DNA of 64,000 nucleotides from Glycomyces amatae (GCF_020991375.1 NZ_JAJLQZ010000025.1:1-64000), one strand, 5' to 3'; shown: positions 38,818 to 47,798, counted from the first letter of the stretch. The notes: a model not told the origin generated them from the letters alone. A program made the numbers and translations.

Positions 38818-40557
38818 ATGAGCGCCGACGAGACCCTGAACCGGCTGCCGGTCGCGGGACCGGCCGAGGTCCGGCGGGCCTTCATACGGCTGTTCGCCGC
38901 CGACAAGGGGCGGGCCCTCCAGGTCCTCGTGCTGTACACGCTCGCGGCCGTCTTCAGCGTCTCGGTGCCGATCCTGCTGGGCCGCGTGGTCGACGGCATC
39001 GGCGCGGGCTGGAGCATCGGGCGCATCAACCTGGTGTGCGGCCTCATCGTCGCGTGCGTCGCGGCCCAGTTCGTGCTCAGCAGGCTGGGGCGGCGCGCGG
39101 GGTACCGGTTCGGGGAGCGGGCCGCGGCCCGGCTGCGCGAAGGCGTGGTGGGCCGGGTGCTCGGGCTGCCGCTGGACCGGGTGGAGCAGGCCGGGCGCGG
39201 CGACCTCGGCACCCGCACCGCCTCGGACGTCAACATCGTCGCCGACCTGCTGCGCGACTCCGGACCCACGATCGCGACCGCGTTCATCGAAGTGCTGGTC
39301 CTGTACATCGCCACATTCGTGATCGACCCGCTGCTGGGCCTGTGCTCGCTGGTGACGCTGCCGCCGCTGCTGCTGGCGGCCAGGCGGTACCTGCGCCGGT
39401 CGGGCGGGGCGTTCCTGGCGCAGCGCGCGGCCATGAGCGAGGCGGCCGAGACGCTCACCGCCTCGGGAATGGGCGCCAGGACGGTGGCCGCCCTCGCACT
39501 GCAAGAGGAGCGGCGCGAGGCGGGGTACCGGCGCGCCGAGGCGATGCGCGAGCGGTTCCTGCGCGTGATGCGCCTCCAGATCGAGTTCTTCCTGCTCCTG
39601 CTGTGGCTCAACCGGCTCCAGCTGGTGCTGGTGGTGGCCGCGGCCGGGCTCTGGTACTTCCAGGACGGCCTGAGCCTGGGCACGGCGATCGCGGCGATCA
39701 CCGTGGCCGTCCGCATCGCCAACCCGACCAACACGGTCATGGTGCAGCTCAACGAGTTCCAACAGGGTTCGGCTGCCTTGGCGCGCATCGAGGGCGTCAA
39801 CCTCATCGAGCCGGAACCGCGCGAGGCGGTGCCGGACGGGACGGAGCTGCGCCTGGACGCGGTGACGTTCGGGTACGGCGACGGGCCCGACGTGCTCCAC
39901 GGGTTGAGCCTGCGTCCCGGGGCCGGGGAGCGGCTCGTCGTCGTCGGACCGTCGGGAGCCGGGAAGTCCACGATCGCGAGGCTCCTGGCGGGCATCGACC
40001 GGCCCCGGACCGGGACGGCGACGCTCGGCGGGGTCCCGGTGTGCGACATCGGCGTCGAGGAGCTGCGCCGCCACGTCGTACTGGTGACCCAGGAGCACTA
40101 CGTGTTCACCGCCAGCCTGCGTGACAACCTGGTCCTCGCCGCGCCCGACGCGGACGACGCGGTCCTGGAGGCGGCGCTGCGGCGGGTGGAGGCGGGCTGG
40201 GCCCTGACCGAAGGCCTCGACACGGTGCTCGGCGACGAGCACCGGAAGCTCAGCACCGCCGAGGCGCAGCAGATCGCGCTCGCCCGCGTCATCGTCGCCG
40301 ACCCCGACATCGTGATCCTCGACGAGGCCACGGCCGGGATCGACCCCGCCAATGCGGGCAGAGTGGAGGTCGCCCTGGCGGCGGCCCTGGAGGGCCGCAC
40401 CGTCATCGCGATCGCGCACCAGTTGCAGGCGGCGGCGTCCGCGGACCGGATCGCGGTCGTCGAGGACGGGCGGATCGCCGAGGAGGGCACGCACGACGAG
40501 CTGCTGACCGCGGGCGGGGTGTACGCGGGGCTCTGGCACGCGTGGCGCGGCGAGTGA
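38818..40557 (+). CDS. ABC exporter subunit with intact ATP site
   Basis: A 579-residue half-transporter, membrane helices in about residues 35-320, then an ATPase domain. Walker A is GPSGAGKST (K383), the Q-loop VTQEHYVF, Walker B IVILDEATAGID with catalytic Glu, and the H-loop IAIAHQL. The signature, however, is KLSTAEAQQ (residues 477-484) in place of LSGGQ. Together with the preceding gene this is exactly complementary: one working composite site (this Walker A/B, partner's LSGGQ) and one dead site. The ATG follows GAGAGGAG. It must be a heterodimer with the upstream protein. Confidence 0.92.
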   Translation: MSADETLNRLPVAGPAEVRRAFIRLFAADKGRALQVLVLYTLAAVFSVSVPILLGRVVDGIGAGWSIGRINLVCGLIVACVAAQFVLSRLGRRAGYRFGERAAARLREGVVGRVLGLPLDRVEQAGRGDLGTRTASDVNIVADLLRDSGPTIATAFIEVLVLYIATFVIDPLLGLCSLVTLPPLLLAARRYLRRSGGAFLAQRAAMSEAAETLTASGMGARTVAALALQEERREAGYRRAEAMRERFLRVMRLQIEFFLLLLWLNRLQLVLVVAAAGLWYFQDGLSLGTAIAAITVAVRIANPTNTVMVQLNEFQQGSAALARIEGVNLIEPEPREAVPDGTELRLDAVTFGYGDGPDVLHGLSLRPGAGERLVVVGPSGAGKSTIARLLAGIDRPRTGTATLGGVPVCDIGVEELRRHVVLVTQEHYVFTASLRDNLVLAAPDADDAVLEAALRRVEAGWALTEGLDTVLGDEHRKLSTAEAQQIALARVIVADPDIVILDEATAGIDPANAGRVEVALAAALEGRTVIAIAHQLQAAASADRIAVVEDGRIAEEGTHDELLTAGGVYAGLWHAWRGE

Positions 40558-40598
40558 ACGGGGTTGCCCGGGGCGGCCCGCCGCATTAGGGTCCGATC

Positions 40599-41237
40599 AT
40601 GGAGCGAACCCCTGTGACCGGTGCCCATGTCGAACGGGCCGTGGCCGTCACCGCGGCGGCGCTGCGCGCCGCGCCCGCCGAGGCCTGGGGGAACCGGGCC
40701 GGGCCGATGGACTGCGACTGCTGGGACGCGTTGGAGCACTTGAACAACGGCGTGTTCTCGTACGCGCTGCGGATGGCCCCGACCGTGCCGTACACGCTGG
40801 GTCGTCCCACGATCATGTGGCAGCGGCCCGGCGAGCGGCCGCTGCCGATCGTCACCGACCGCGCGGAGGGCCCGGAGGCCGGGATCGAAGCCCTGATCAT
40901 GATGGGCGGGCTCGTCGCGGCGGTGGTGGACGCCCGGCCGGCGTCGGCGCGGGCCTGGCACGTCTGGGGCACCGGGGACCCCGAGGGCTTCGCGGCGATG
41001 GGCGTGGTGGAGACGCTCGCGCACGCCTTCGACCTGACGCAGGGGCTGGGAGTGCCCTTCGAGCCGCCGGGCGACCTGGCCGCGGCGGGGCTGGCCCGGC
41101 TGTTCCCGGAGGCGCCGACGGACACCGACCCGTGGGCGACGCTGCTGTGGGCCACGGGCAGGGGCGAACTGGAGGGGCATGAGAAGCGCGGCCCGGACTG
41201 GTCGTGGCACACCGCCCCGCTCGACGAAGACGCATAG
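40599..41237 (+). CDS. DinB-fold/mycothiol-dependent maleylpyruvate isomerase-like protein
   Basis: A 212-residue four-helix-bundle protein. CDCWDALEHLNNGVFSYALR near residue 40 and GVVETLAHAFDLTQGLGV near residue 130 are the metal-binding helices of the TIGR03086/MDMPI_N group, proteins that may use mycothiol. The histidines in EHLNN and AHAFD are probable metal ligands. No substrate can be given. Starts 41 bases after the ABC exporter pair. Confidence 0.75.
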   Translation: MERTPVTGAHVERAVAVTAAALRAAPAEAWGNRAGPMDCDCWDALEHLNNGVFSYALRMAPTVPYTLGRPTIMWQRPGERPLPIVTDRAEGPEAGIEALIMMGGLVAAVVDARPASARAWHVWGTGDPEGFAAMGVVETLAHAFDLTQGLGVPFEPPGDLAAAGLARLFPEAPTDTDPWATLLWATGRGELEGHEKRGPDWSWHTAPLDEDA

Positions 41238-41473
41238 GAGAGTCCCCCCGACGGTCGCGGTCCGGACTGAGGGCTTTTCCGGCATCGTTGCGGCGCAAGG
41301 GGGCGGCGATGCCTTCAGGAAGCAGAGCTTCATGGACGCGCCGTACGGCGTGAATCGGCACGATCACCGCCGCGGAGGGGAACGCGCACCGAGCGCGTGG
41401 AAGAGCGGGCTCCGACGTGATGCGCGGCACTCGGTCCTGGACACCGTTTCCGAGGGCCGTGGAGAATGCGGTG

Positions 41474-41878
41474 ATGGCGACACCGGAACACCCCTGGGCG
41501 GGAATGTCCTCCGCCGGCAGCGGACTGCTCGGCGTCCTCGCGGCGCTGTCGACCACGGCGGCCCTGGTGGTCACGGTCCAGACCCCCGACGACATGGTGC
41601 AGATCGGTCTGCTCTACCTCGTCGCGCTCGCCGCCGGAGCCGCCGCGGTCCGGCTCCGCCGGGGAGCGTCGACGAACGGCCTCAAGCTGCTCGTCGGCAC
41701 CACTGTGCTGGCATGCCTGGTCACGCTCACCCTGTGGACCGTGCTGGACATGTGGTCCACGATGGGCCGCTGCGAACGGCGCGAGCAGGGGTCGTTTCTG
41801 ACGAGCTCCCGCGAAGCCTGGTACGAGGGCAGTGCCTGCACCGATGAGCAGCGCGAACACTTCTACGTGAACATGTAG
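41474..41878 (+). CDS. Hypothetical three-helix membrane protein
   Basis: A 134-residue protein with hydrophobic segments at about residues 12-33 (GLLGVLAALSTTAALVVTV), 41-58 (IGLLYLVALAAGAAAVRL) and 69-92 (LLVGTTVLACLVTLTLWTVL), then a polar tail containing two cysteines (GRCERREQ and GSACTDEQ) that could form a disulfide outside the cell. The ATG at 41474 is preferred to the one at 41417 because GGAG lies 9 bases before it. Not recognised as a known family. Confidence 0.6.
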   Translation: MATPEHPWAGMSSAGSGLLGVLAALSTTAALVVTVQTPDDMVQIGLLYLVALAAGAAAVRLRRGASTNGLKLLVGTTVLACLVTLTLWTVLDMWSTMGRCERREQGSFLTSSREAWYEGSACTDEQREHFYVNM

Positions 41879-41952
41879 CCCGCCGCCCGGACCCTCCCGC
41901 GCCGATACGATCACCCCCGTCGCCGGGGCGGGATCTCGGTAGCCTGGCGGGC

Positions 41953-42879
41953 GTGTCCCTCTTCCCTCTGACCCGGCGCGGCTGGAGCACGATCGCCGTC
42001 GGCGCGGTCCAGACCGTCGTCGCCACTGTCGCCGCCTTCCGGTGGCTCGACTCCGGCGGCATGACCCCCGCGGTGGTCCTCTTCGGCTCCTGGGCGGCCC
42101 TCGCCTTGGCGGGCATGATCACCGGCGGTGCGGCCCAGGACATCGCGCAGGTGTCCGCGGGTCCGGTCGGCGACCGGGTGCCGCCCGAGCCCGACCCCCG
42201 GGACGCCCGCCTCCTGAAGTGGGGCGCCTTGCTGCCGCTGTGCCAGGTCGCGGTCGGCGCGGCGGTCGCCGCCCTGGCGGGCCTGGGCGGTTTCGCGGTG
42301 TCGGAGAGCGCCTTGGCCGGGCCCGGCGTCGGCGGGGCCTTCGGGACCGCGGCGATGGTCGCCCTCGGCGCCTATCTGGCACTGCTGTGCGGGGTGATCC
42401 TGGTGCTGGTCACCGTGGTGCCGGGCCTGATGCTCTGGCGGGCGGCACGCCGCCGCGACCGGTCGCGGGTGACGGTCGCGGCCTCGGCGGTCATCCTCCT
42501 GGCCGTGTTCCCCTCGGCCATCGGCGCCGTGCAGGGCGTCGCGGTGCCGGACGGCGCGAGCTCGCGCGGAGCGGCGCTGCCGCTGATGCTGACGGTGCTC
42601 GGGTTCGACCTCTCGGATCGGGGCTACACGGTCGAGCACTGGGGGTGGCTGTGGACCGCGCGGATCTTCGGGGCGCTGATCCTGCTGGGCCTCGCGGCGG
42701 CCGTCCTGGCAGGGCGGGCCAAGCGCACTGCCGCGCGCGCTGCCGCCGATGCCGGGCGCCGTCCTCGCCGATCGGCGGACCGGGACCGGCGGGCGACTCC
42801 GTCGCCCCGCCCGCGGCGCCGCGCAGGCGACCGGCCTTCCACCCGAAAGAAGCGCAAGAAGCGCAAGAACCGGCGCTGA
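41953..42879 (+). CDS. Hypothetical polytopic membrane protein with basic tail
   Basis: A 308-residue protein from a GTG at 41953. Five or six hydrophobic segments occur (for example WSTIAVGAVQTVVATVAAF, VVLFGSWAALALAGMI, YLALLCGVILVLVTVVPGL, ARIFGALILLGLAAAVLAG). The last 60 residues are very rich in Arg, Lys and Pro and end KKRKKRKNRR, typical of a cytosolic tail that may touch nucleic acid or acidic lipid. No family recognised. The preceding gene is in the same direction. Confidence 0.6.
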   Translation: MSLFPLTRRGWSTIAVGAVQTVVATVAAFRWLDSGGMTPAVVLFGSWAALALAGMITGGAAQDIAQVSAGPVGDRVPPEPDPRDARLLKWGALLPLCQVAVGAAVAALAGLGGFAVSESALAGPGVGGAFGTAAMVALGAYLALLCGVILVLVTVVPGLMLWRAARRRDRSRVTVAASAVILLAVFPSAIGAVQGVAVPDGASSRGAALPLMLTVLGFDLSDRGYTVEHWGWLWTARIFGALILLGLAAAVLAGRAKRTAARAAADAGRRPRRSADRDRRATPSPRPRRRAGDRPSTRKKRKKRKNRR

Positions 42880-43029
42880 GCGCCGCTCGCACCGCGCCCG
42901 TTCAACGGCGGGGGCCCGTGAAGCCGCTCCTGACCGGAATGTGAGCAGGGACCTGGCGGTCGGCGCCGGACCTCTCCTCGACCCCACCGATGAACCCGGT
43001 CGACCCCAATGCCGTTCAGGCAAGGGAGG

Positions 43030-43790
43030 CGGTCTCCGGCCGGTGTTCGGCGCTCAGCGATGGAGTTGCGAGGGGATGCGCTGGGGTGCGTTGCCGGGCC
43101 GGGCCGGTTCGCGGCCGGGGTTCGGGCGGGCGGCGACGGCGTGAGAAGGATTCGCCCCGGGCGTGCCTCCGAAGCCGGGCCGATTCATGGCCGGTGTTCA
43201 GGCGAGCGGCGACGGCGTGGCGGCGGAGCCGATTCGGGGAGGTGCCGCCGGGGCCAGGCCGGTTGGTGGCCGGTGTTCGGACGGTCAGCGACGGCGTGGC
43301 GGCGGGGTCGGTTCGGGGAGGTGTTGCCGGGGCCGGGACGGTTCATGGCCAGGGTTCAAGCTGTCGGCGACGGTGTGGCGGGGGCTGAGGCCGGGGCTGG
43401 TCGCCGGGGCCGGGTGGGATCGTGTTCGGGCGGGCGGGCGGCGACGGTGTGCGGGAGTGGCCGGGTCTGGGTGGCCTGCCGGGGCCGGGGTGGTGTGGGT
43501 GGCGCCGGGAACGAACGACGGTGTTCCGGTGGTGGTCGCCGGTGCGGTGCGGTCGCTGCCGGTCCTAGCTGCGGTGGCGGGGCCGGTGGGGCCGGTGGCC
43601 CGCGGTGCGGCGGAGTAGCTGCCGGGGCCGGGCCGGTCGGTGGCCGATGTTCGGACGGTCGGCGACGGTGCTGTGGAGGCCGGGCCCCGGGTGGGTTGCC
43701 GGGGCCGGGGTTCGAGCAGTCGGCGACGGCGCCATGGAGACCGGGACCGGGACGGCGTGGATGGTGGCAGGGCCGAGCGACGGCGAAGCG
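43030..43790. repeat. Degenerate minisatellite, about 75-bp units (left array)
   Basis: Imperfect tandem units share blocks such as GGCCGGTGTTCGG, CGGCGACGGCGTGG and TTGCCGGGGCCGGG. The anchor CGGCGACGG (or a close variant) occurs at 43055, 43131, 43207, 43286, 43365, 43439, 43512, 43660, 43721 and 43774, mostly 73-79 bases apart. The unit length is not a multiple of three and no frame is preserved, so the array as a whole is not a coding repeat. Confidence 0.8.
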
Positions 43791-43966
43791 GCAGCAGCAA
43801 CGGGGCCGTTCATGGTCGATGCGGCGATGGCGCTGCCGGCCGTCGGCGGTACGGCGGGGTCGGTGACGGTCGGGCTCGTCGCAGCGGCCTGCCGCCGGGC
43901 GGCCTGGCGCGCGGTGGGTGCCGCGGGAGTCGCGGCGTAGGGCATCGTGGTGGTCGTGGTGGTCAT
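43565..43966 (-). CDS. Hypothetical Thr/Ala/Pro-rich protein with strong ribosome binding site
   Basis: A 133-codon frame on the minus strand. GGGAGGAGGTGA sits 8 bases before its ATG, one of the strongest ribosome binding sites in the window. The protein begins MTTTTTTMPYAATPAAPTAR and is rich in Ala, Pro and Thr for about 75 residues with a GC3-biased codon choice, then runs into the repeat array and becomes Arg/His/Pro rich. No fold, signal peptide or family is visible. Possibly a real short gene whose 3' part was overrun by repeats. Confidence 0.35.
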   Translation of the reverse strand: MTTTTTTMPYAATPAAPTARQAARRQAAATSPTVTDPAVPPTAGSAIAASTMNGPVAAAASPSLGPATIHAVPVPVSMAPSPTARTPAPATHPGPGLHSTVADRPNIGHRPARPRQLLRRTAGHRPHRPRHRS

Positions 43967-44640
43967 GGTGGGTTCACCTCCTCCCGGTGGGTGTGGTCGC
44001 GTCCTGGCGGATACGCGGTGGTGGTCGCGATGGCGGTCGCGTCGCCTGGCGGCACCGTCTCGCGGCGGGCTCTCGCGGCCGGGTCTCGCATCGCCGTCGA
44101 GTAGTAGTCGCCGTGGCCTGCCGGTCCTCCCTGGTGTGTCGGACCTATCGGCCTACCGGGCGTGGTGGGCCTGTCGGGTCTTCCTGTCCTTCCTGTGGTG
44201 GTGGTCGGGTGGGTGTGCTGGATACGCCCGGGGTGTGTGCGGGACTCCGACTGTGCTGGCCGGCGGTACCTCCTCAAGGAGGCCGCACTCCCGTCACATG
44301 CCCGTAGACCGCGGTGACGGTGGTACCAGCGCAGGACCGGAACGCGGGACAAACAACCCCCGTCCTAGCTGCGAGGGCGGCCCCGACACCAGTGGGCGGT
44401 ACGAGCGGCCAGAGGCTGTCGTAGTCTGCATTAAATGAACACATCTCGTTCGCTTGCACTGATTCCGTAACCCTGTACGTACCACCAATCATCCCCCCGA
44501 TAACCCCAGGCCGGCAACACCCACACGGGTACAGAACCCTCATGTTTCCACCGGACCCCATGCTCCGCAACAACATCGCCCTCCGGTGCCGCACTTCCGC
44601 CCCGCCCACCCGACCCACACCAGCCCCCGAGCCCCGCACA
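43967..44640. other. Core between the two repeat arrays, no clear gene
   Basis: This stretch holds no convincing gene. It contains CCTCCTCAAGGAGG (44271-44284), a near-palindrome rich in Shine-Dalgarno-like sequence, and a less GC-rich part around 44420-44490 that could hold a promoter (plus-strand TTGCAC and TACGTA 16 bases apart). Short frames on both strands lack either a well-placed ribosome binding site or coding bias. Confidence 0.4.
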
Positions 44641-44935
44641 CCGACCCCGGGCCCGCCGACGGACACCAGCCCTCCACGCGCCCCTCCGTCGCTGCCGCCG
44701 TAACCGCTCCCCCGGCGCCACCGGCACCCGACCACCCCACCCCGACACCACCCCGCCTTTCCGTCGCCGCCGCCTGAAGCGCGAGCCCCGCCGCCCCGGC
44801 CCCGCCAACCGGCCCCAGCCCCGCACCCACCCCACCGTCGCCGCCGCCTTTATGGACCTTGACCCTCCACCAACCTCAGGCCGCCAACGGACACCAGCCT
44901 CGCACCCACCCCCGCATCGCCGCCGCCTGAAGGCG
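44641..44935. repeat. Degenerate minisatellite, about 75-bp units (right array)
   Basis: The block TCGCCGCCGCCT (first copy TCGCTGCCGCCG) recurs at 44689, 44764, 44838 and 44917, that is 75, 74 and 79 bases apart; ACGGACACCAGCC and CGCACCCACCCC recur as well. The period equals that of the left array, and the C-rich strand here corresponds to the complement of the left array's G-rich strand, so the two may be one repeat family in opposite orientations. Confidence 0.65.
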
Positions 44936-44989
44936 ATCCCGGCCCCCTACCAGCATCGACCCCAGACACAAGACCTCTCACCACGCCGA

Positions 44990-45195
44990 GGTCAGACCCG
45001 TCGGCGGCGCGGGCGCCGGTGACGCCCGCGGCGGCGAGCTGTTCTTCCCTGGTCTCCCCGCCGCGCCGTCGGTGAGCATCGCAAGGAGCGACCAGGCGCC
45101 TAGTCCTGAAGCGGCCGAAGGGATCTCATCTCGGGCGGCGGGACAGGTCGTTGGCGGCCGCGACATCGGCGGGCGTCGTGCAGGGCGGGGCCCAT
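44990..45195 (-). pseudogene. Serpin gene relic
   Basis: The minus strand from the ATG at 45195 reads MGPALHDA, then after small deletions and frameshifts PADVAAANDLSRR, and then IPSAASGLGAWSLLAML, all matching the first 50 or so residues of the intact serpin just upstream (MDPALHDALTPADVAAAND, ASGPGVWPLLAML). Traces continue as a shifted GETREEQLAAAG-like stretch to about 44990 and then end. The upstream -10-like element of the serpins is partly kept (TAGCAC). It is a third tandem copy that was truncated. Confidence 0.8.
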
Positions 45196-45205
45196 GCGAC
45201 GGGTG

Positions 45206-46408
45206 CTACCGGGCCTGTTGCGGTTCGGCGACCCATCCGGCGAGGAGGAAGAGCCCTGTGGGGCGGTGGCGGACGAGGTAGCCGAAAGGCCGGTCGAAGG
45301 TGACCACGGCCTTGACGTGCCGGTGGGGCCGCGGCGGCTCCGGCGGCAGGCCGCCCATGTAGGCCATGCCGACAGCGGTGACGGCCGCGGCCTCGAAGCC
45401 GGTGGCGCTGAAGACGGCGGTGCAGGACTGCCTGGCCTGGCTGACGAAGAGCCGCTGCGCGGCAAGGCGGTCGAACTGGGCCAGATCGCCGTCCGCGGCG
45501 AGTTCGAGGCCGAGCGCTTCGGCGTCCTCGAGCAGGTCGAGGTCGGCGGCGACGGTGAAGGCCACCGTGCGGGCGGTGACCTCCGGGGCGGACTGGGGTT
45601 GCTCCTCGAAGGACTCGACGATCCTGACGCCGGGGCCGCGGCGGCCCGGTTCCAGTTCGGCCGGCGAGCGGCCCCAGGCGGGGTTCTTCGCGGCGGCGAA
45701 GAGCCGGGCCATGACCGCTCCGGGCGCGATGTCGTCGAGGCCGATCGCGAGGAGGACGTCGATGTCGTCCTCGCCGCGGACGGTGAGGACGGAGGCGTTG
45801 GCGCCGATGCGGAGCACGTCCTCGTGGTAGGTGACCGTGAGGATCTCGCAGGGGCCGGGCCTCGCCCACGGGCCGGTGGTGAAGGACGCGTAGGCGTCCT
45901 GGAACGGCACGGTCCAGGCGGTGCGCACCGACAGGGCGCTCGCGAGGACGAGGCGGATCTGCTCGTCGAGGTCGAGGGGCATCCGGTCGATGAGGCCGTC
46001 GGTGTGCTCGCGGGCCCAGGCGTCGAGGGCGGCCTCGTCGGCGGCGGGGTCGCCGGTGAGCGAGCCGACGGTGCCCACGGGCAGGGCGGCGGTCCAGTCG
46101 GGGTCGAGGGCGGCGCCCGCTCCGGCCCAGACGCCGAGGGCGAGGCGGATCGCGCGGGAGTTTCGCGCGCCTTCGAGCAGGAGCCCCGGCACGGCGGCGG
46201 CCCGGTCGGCGTCGAGTCCGGCCGCGGCGAGCAGTTCCTCCAGGGTGTCCTCGACCGCGCCCGCGGCGAGCATCGCGAGAAGCGGCCAGACGCCGGGTCC
46301 TGAAGCGGCGGCAGGGACTTCGGTGCGGGCGGCGAACCAGCGGCGGGTCAGGTCGTTGGCGGCCGCGACGTCGGCGGGCGTCAGGGCGTCGTGCAGGGCG
46401 GGGTCCAT
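45206..46408 (-). CDS. Serpin-family protein, copy 1
   Basis: A 400-residue serpin by its C-terminal half: the hinge of the reactive loop FSATGFEAAAVTAVGMAYMG, then strand s4B/5B FDRPFGYLVRHRPTGLFLLAGWV, the standard serpin ending. Serpins trap serine or cysteine proteases by inserting the loop into a sheet; a small-residue hinge (GFEAAAVTAV) fits an inhibitory type. There is no signal peptide. Upstream TAATAT lies 7 bases before the ATG, with no Shine-Dalgarno, so translation is likely leaderless. Paralogue of the next gene and of the relic downstream. Confidence 0.88.
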   Translation of the reverse strand: MDPALHDALTPADVAAANDLTRRWFAARTEVPAAASGPGVWPLLAMLAAGAVEDTLEELLAAAGLDADRAAAVPGLLLEGARNSRAIRLALGVWAGAGAALDPDWTAALPVGTVGSLTGDPAADEAALDAWAREHTDGLIDRMPLDLDEQIRLVLASALSVRTAWTVPFQDAYASFTTGPWARPGPCEILTVTYHEDVLRIGANASVLTVRGEDDIDVLLAIGLDDIAPGAVMARLFAAAKNPAWGRSPAELEPGRRGPGVRIVESFEEQPQSAPEVTARTVAFTVAADLDLLEDAEALGLELAADGDLAQFDRLAAQRLFVSQARQSCTAVFSATGFEAAAVTAVGMAYMGGLPPEPPRPHRHVKAVVTFDRPFGYLVRHRPTGLFLLAGWVAEPQQAR

Positions 46409-46533
46409 GCGGCGGATATTAGGAGGCGCCCACCACCCTGCGGCGGGGCGGTGTCCCGCCATGCGGGTTCAACGGCTCGGTACCGGTGCCGCGTCGGACA
46501 GGAGGGCGGCGGTGAGAGGGCCGCCCACCGGGT

Positions 46534-47736
46534 TCACCGGCCCCGTTGCGGTTCGGCGACCCATCCGGCGACGAGCACGAGTCCGGTGGGGCGGTGGCGC
46601 GCGAGGTAGGCGAAGGGCCGGTCGAAGGCGATCGAGGCCTTCTTGCGGCGGTGGTCGAACTTCGGGATGCTGCCGGCGCGGGCCATGGCGATCGCGGTGA
46701 CGGCGGCGGCCTCGAAGCCGGTGGCGCTGAACTCGGCCGTGCAGGACTGGCGGGCCTGGCTGACGTAGACCGGTTCGGCGGCGAGGCGGTCGAAGCGGGC
46801 GCGGTCCTCGTCGGCGGCGAGTTCGAGGCCGAGCGCTTCGGCGTCCTCGCCGAGGTCGAGGTCGGCGTCGAGTTTGAACCGGACGGTCTGGACGTCGGTC
46901 TCGGGGGCGGTCTGGGGCCGCGTGCCCCGGTACTCGGCGACGGTGACGCCGACGGCGCTCGCCCCGGGGTCCAGTCCGGCGGCGGAGCGGCCCCAAGCGG
47001 GGTCGGCCGCGGCGTCGAGGAGGGCGTCCATGACCGCGTGGGGCGCGAGGTCGTCGCGGCCGAGGCCGAGGAGGACGTCGATGTCGCCGTCGCCTTCCAG
47101 AGTGAGCACCGAGGCGTTCTCGGCGACGCGCAGGACGTCGCCGTGGATCGTGGCGTCGAGGGTGTGGCAGCGGCCGAGCCCGGACCAGGGTCCGGTCGCG
47201 AAGGCGCGGCTGTGATCGGTGAACGGCGTGGCCCAGGCGGTGCGCACGGCGAGGGCGCTGGCCAGGACGAGGTCGATGGGCTGCGTGAAGTCGAGCGGCA
47301 TCTCCGGGATGAGGCCCCGGGTGTGGCGGGAGGCCCAGGCGTCGAGGGCGGCCTTGTCGGCGGCGGGGTCGCCGGTGAGCGAGCCGACCGCTTCGGCGGG
47401 GAGTCCCGCGACCCAGTCGGGGTCGAGGGTGACGCGCTCTCCGGCCCAGACGCCGAGGGCGAGGCTGATCGCGGGGGCGTTCGCGGCGGCGGCCAGGAGG
47501 GCCGCGGGGACCCGGGCGGCGCGGTCGGCGTCGAGGCCGGCCGCGGTGAGCAGCTCGTCCCGGGTCGCGGCCTCCGCTCCGGTGGCGAGGACGGCCAGGA
47601 GCGGCCATACGCCGAGGCCCGAGGCGGCGGCCGGGATCTCGGATCGGGCGGCGAGCCAGCGGCGGGTGAGGTCGTTGGCGGCGTCGACGTCGGCGGCCGT
47701 CAAGGCCTGCTGGAAGGTGCCTTCACTGGTGCCCAT
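46534..47736 (-). CDS. Serpin-family protein, copy 2
   Basis: A 400-residue paralogue of copy 1, identical in length. The loop hinge is FSATGFEAAAVTAIAMARAG and the end FDRPFAYLARHRPTGLVLVAGWV. The stretch after the hinge (ARAGSIPKFDHRRKK) differs strongly from copy 1 (AYMGGLPPEPPRPHRHV), so the two probably target different proteases. TAGCAT lies 7 bases before the ATG at 47736 and there is no Shine-Dalgarno, again pointing to a leaderless mRNA. Divergent from the ribosome protection gene. Confidence 0.88.
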   Translation of the reverse strand: MGTSEGTFQQALTAADVDAANDLTRRWLAARSEIPAAASGLGVWPLLAVLATGAEAATRDELLTAAGLDADRAARVPAALLAAAANAPAISLALGVWAGERVTLDPDWVAGLPAEAVGSLTGDPAADKAALDAWASRHTRGLIPEMPLDFTQPIDLVLASALAVRTAWATPFTDHSRAFATGPWSGLGRCHTLDATIHGDVLRVAENASVLTLEGDGDIDVLLGLGRDDLAPHAVMDALLDAAADPAWGRSAAGLDPGASAVGVTVAEYRGTRPQTAPETDVQTVRFKLDADLDLGEDAEALGLELAADEDRARFDRLAAEPVYVSQARQSCTAEFSATGFEAAAVTAIAMARAGSIPKFDHRRKKASIAFDRPFAYLARHRPTGLVLVAGWVAEPQRGR

Positions 47737-47798
47737 GACGCGGATGCTACCGCGCCGGTGCGAGGCGGAGTCCGGCTGCGCGGGCGAAGCGCCCGGTG

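Noticed and set aside
43009-43866. A 285-codon plus-strand frame through the left repeat array
   Set aside because: The repeat period is not a multiple of three, the translation changes between units, and there is no ribosome binding site. It is open only because of GC content.
44277-44437. Possible small gene starting ATG 44297 behind AAGGAGG
   Set aside because: The spacing from the Shine-Dalgarno-like sequence to the ATG is 13 bases, too long, the 46-residue product has no coding bias or family, and the AAGGAGG is part of a palindrome.
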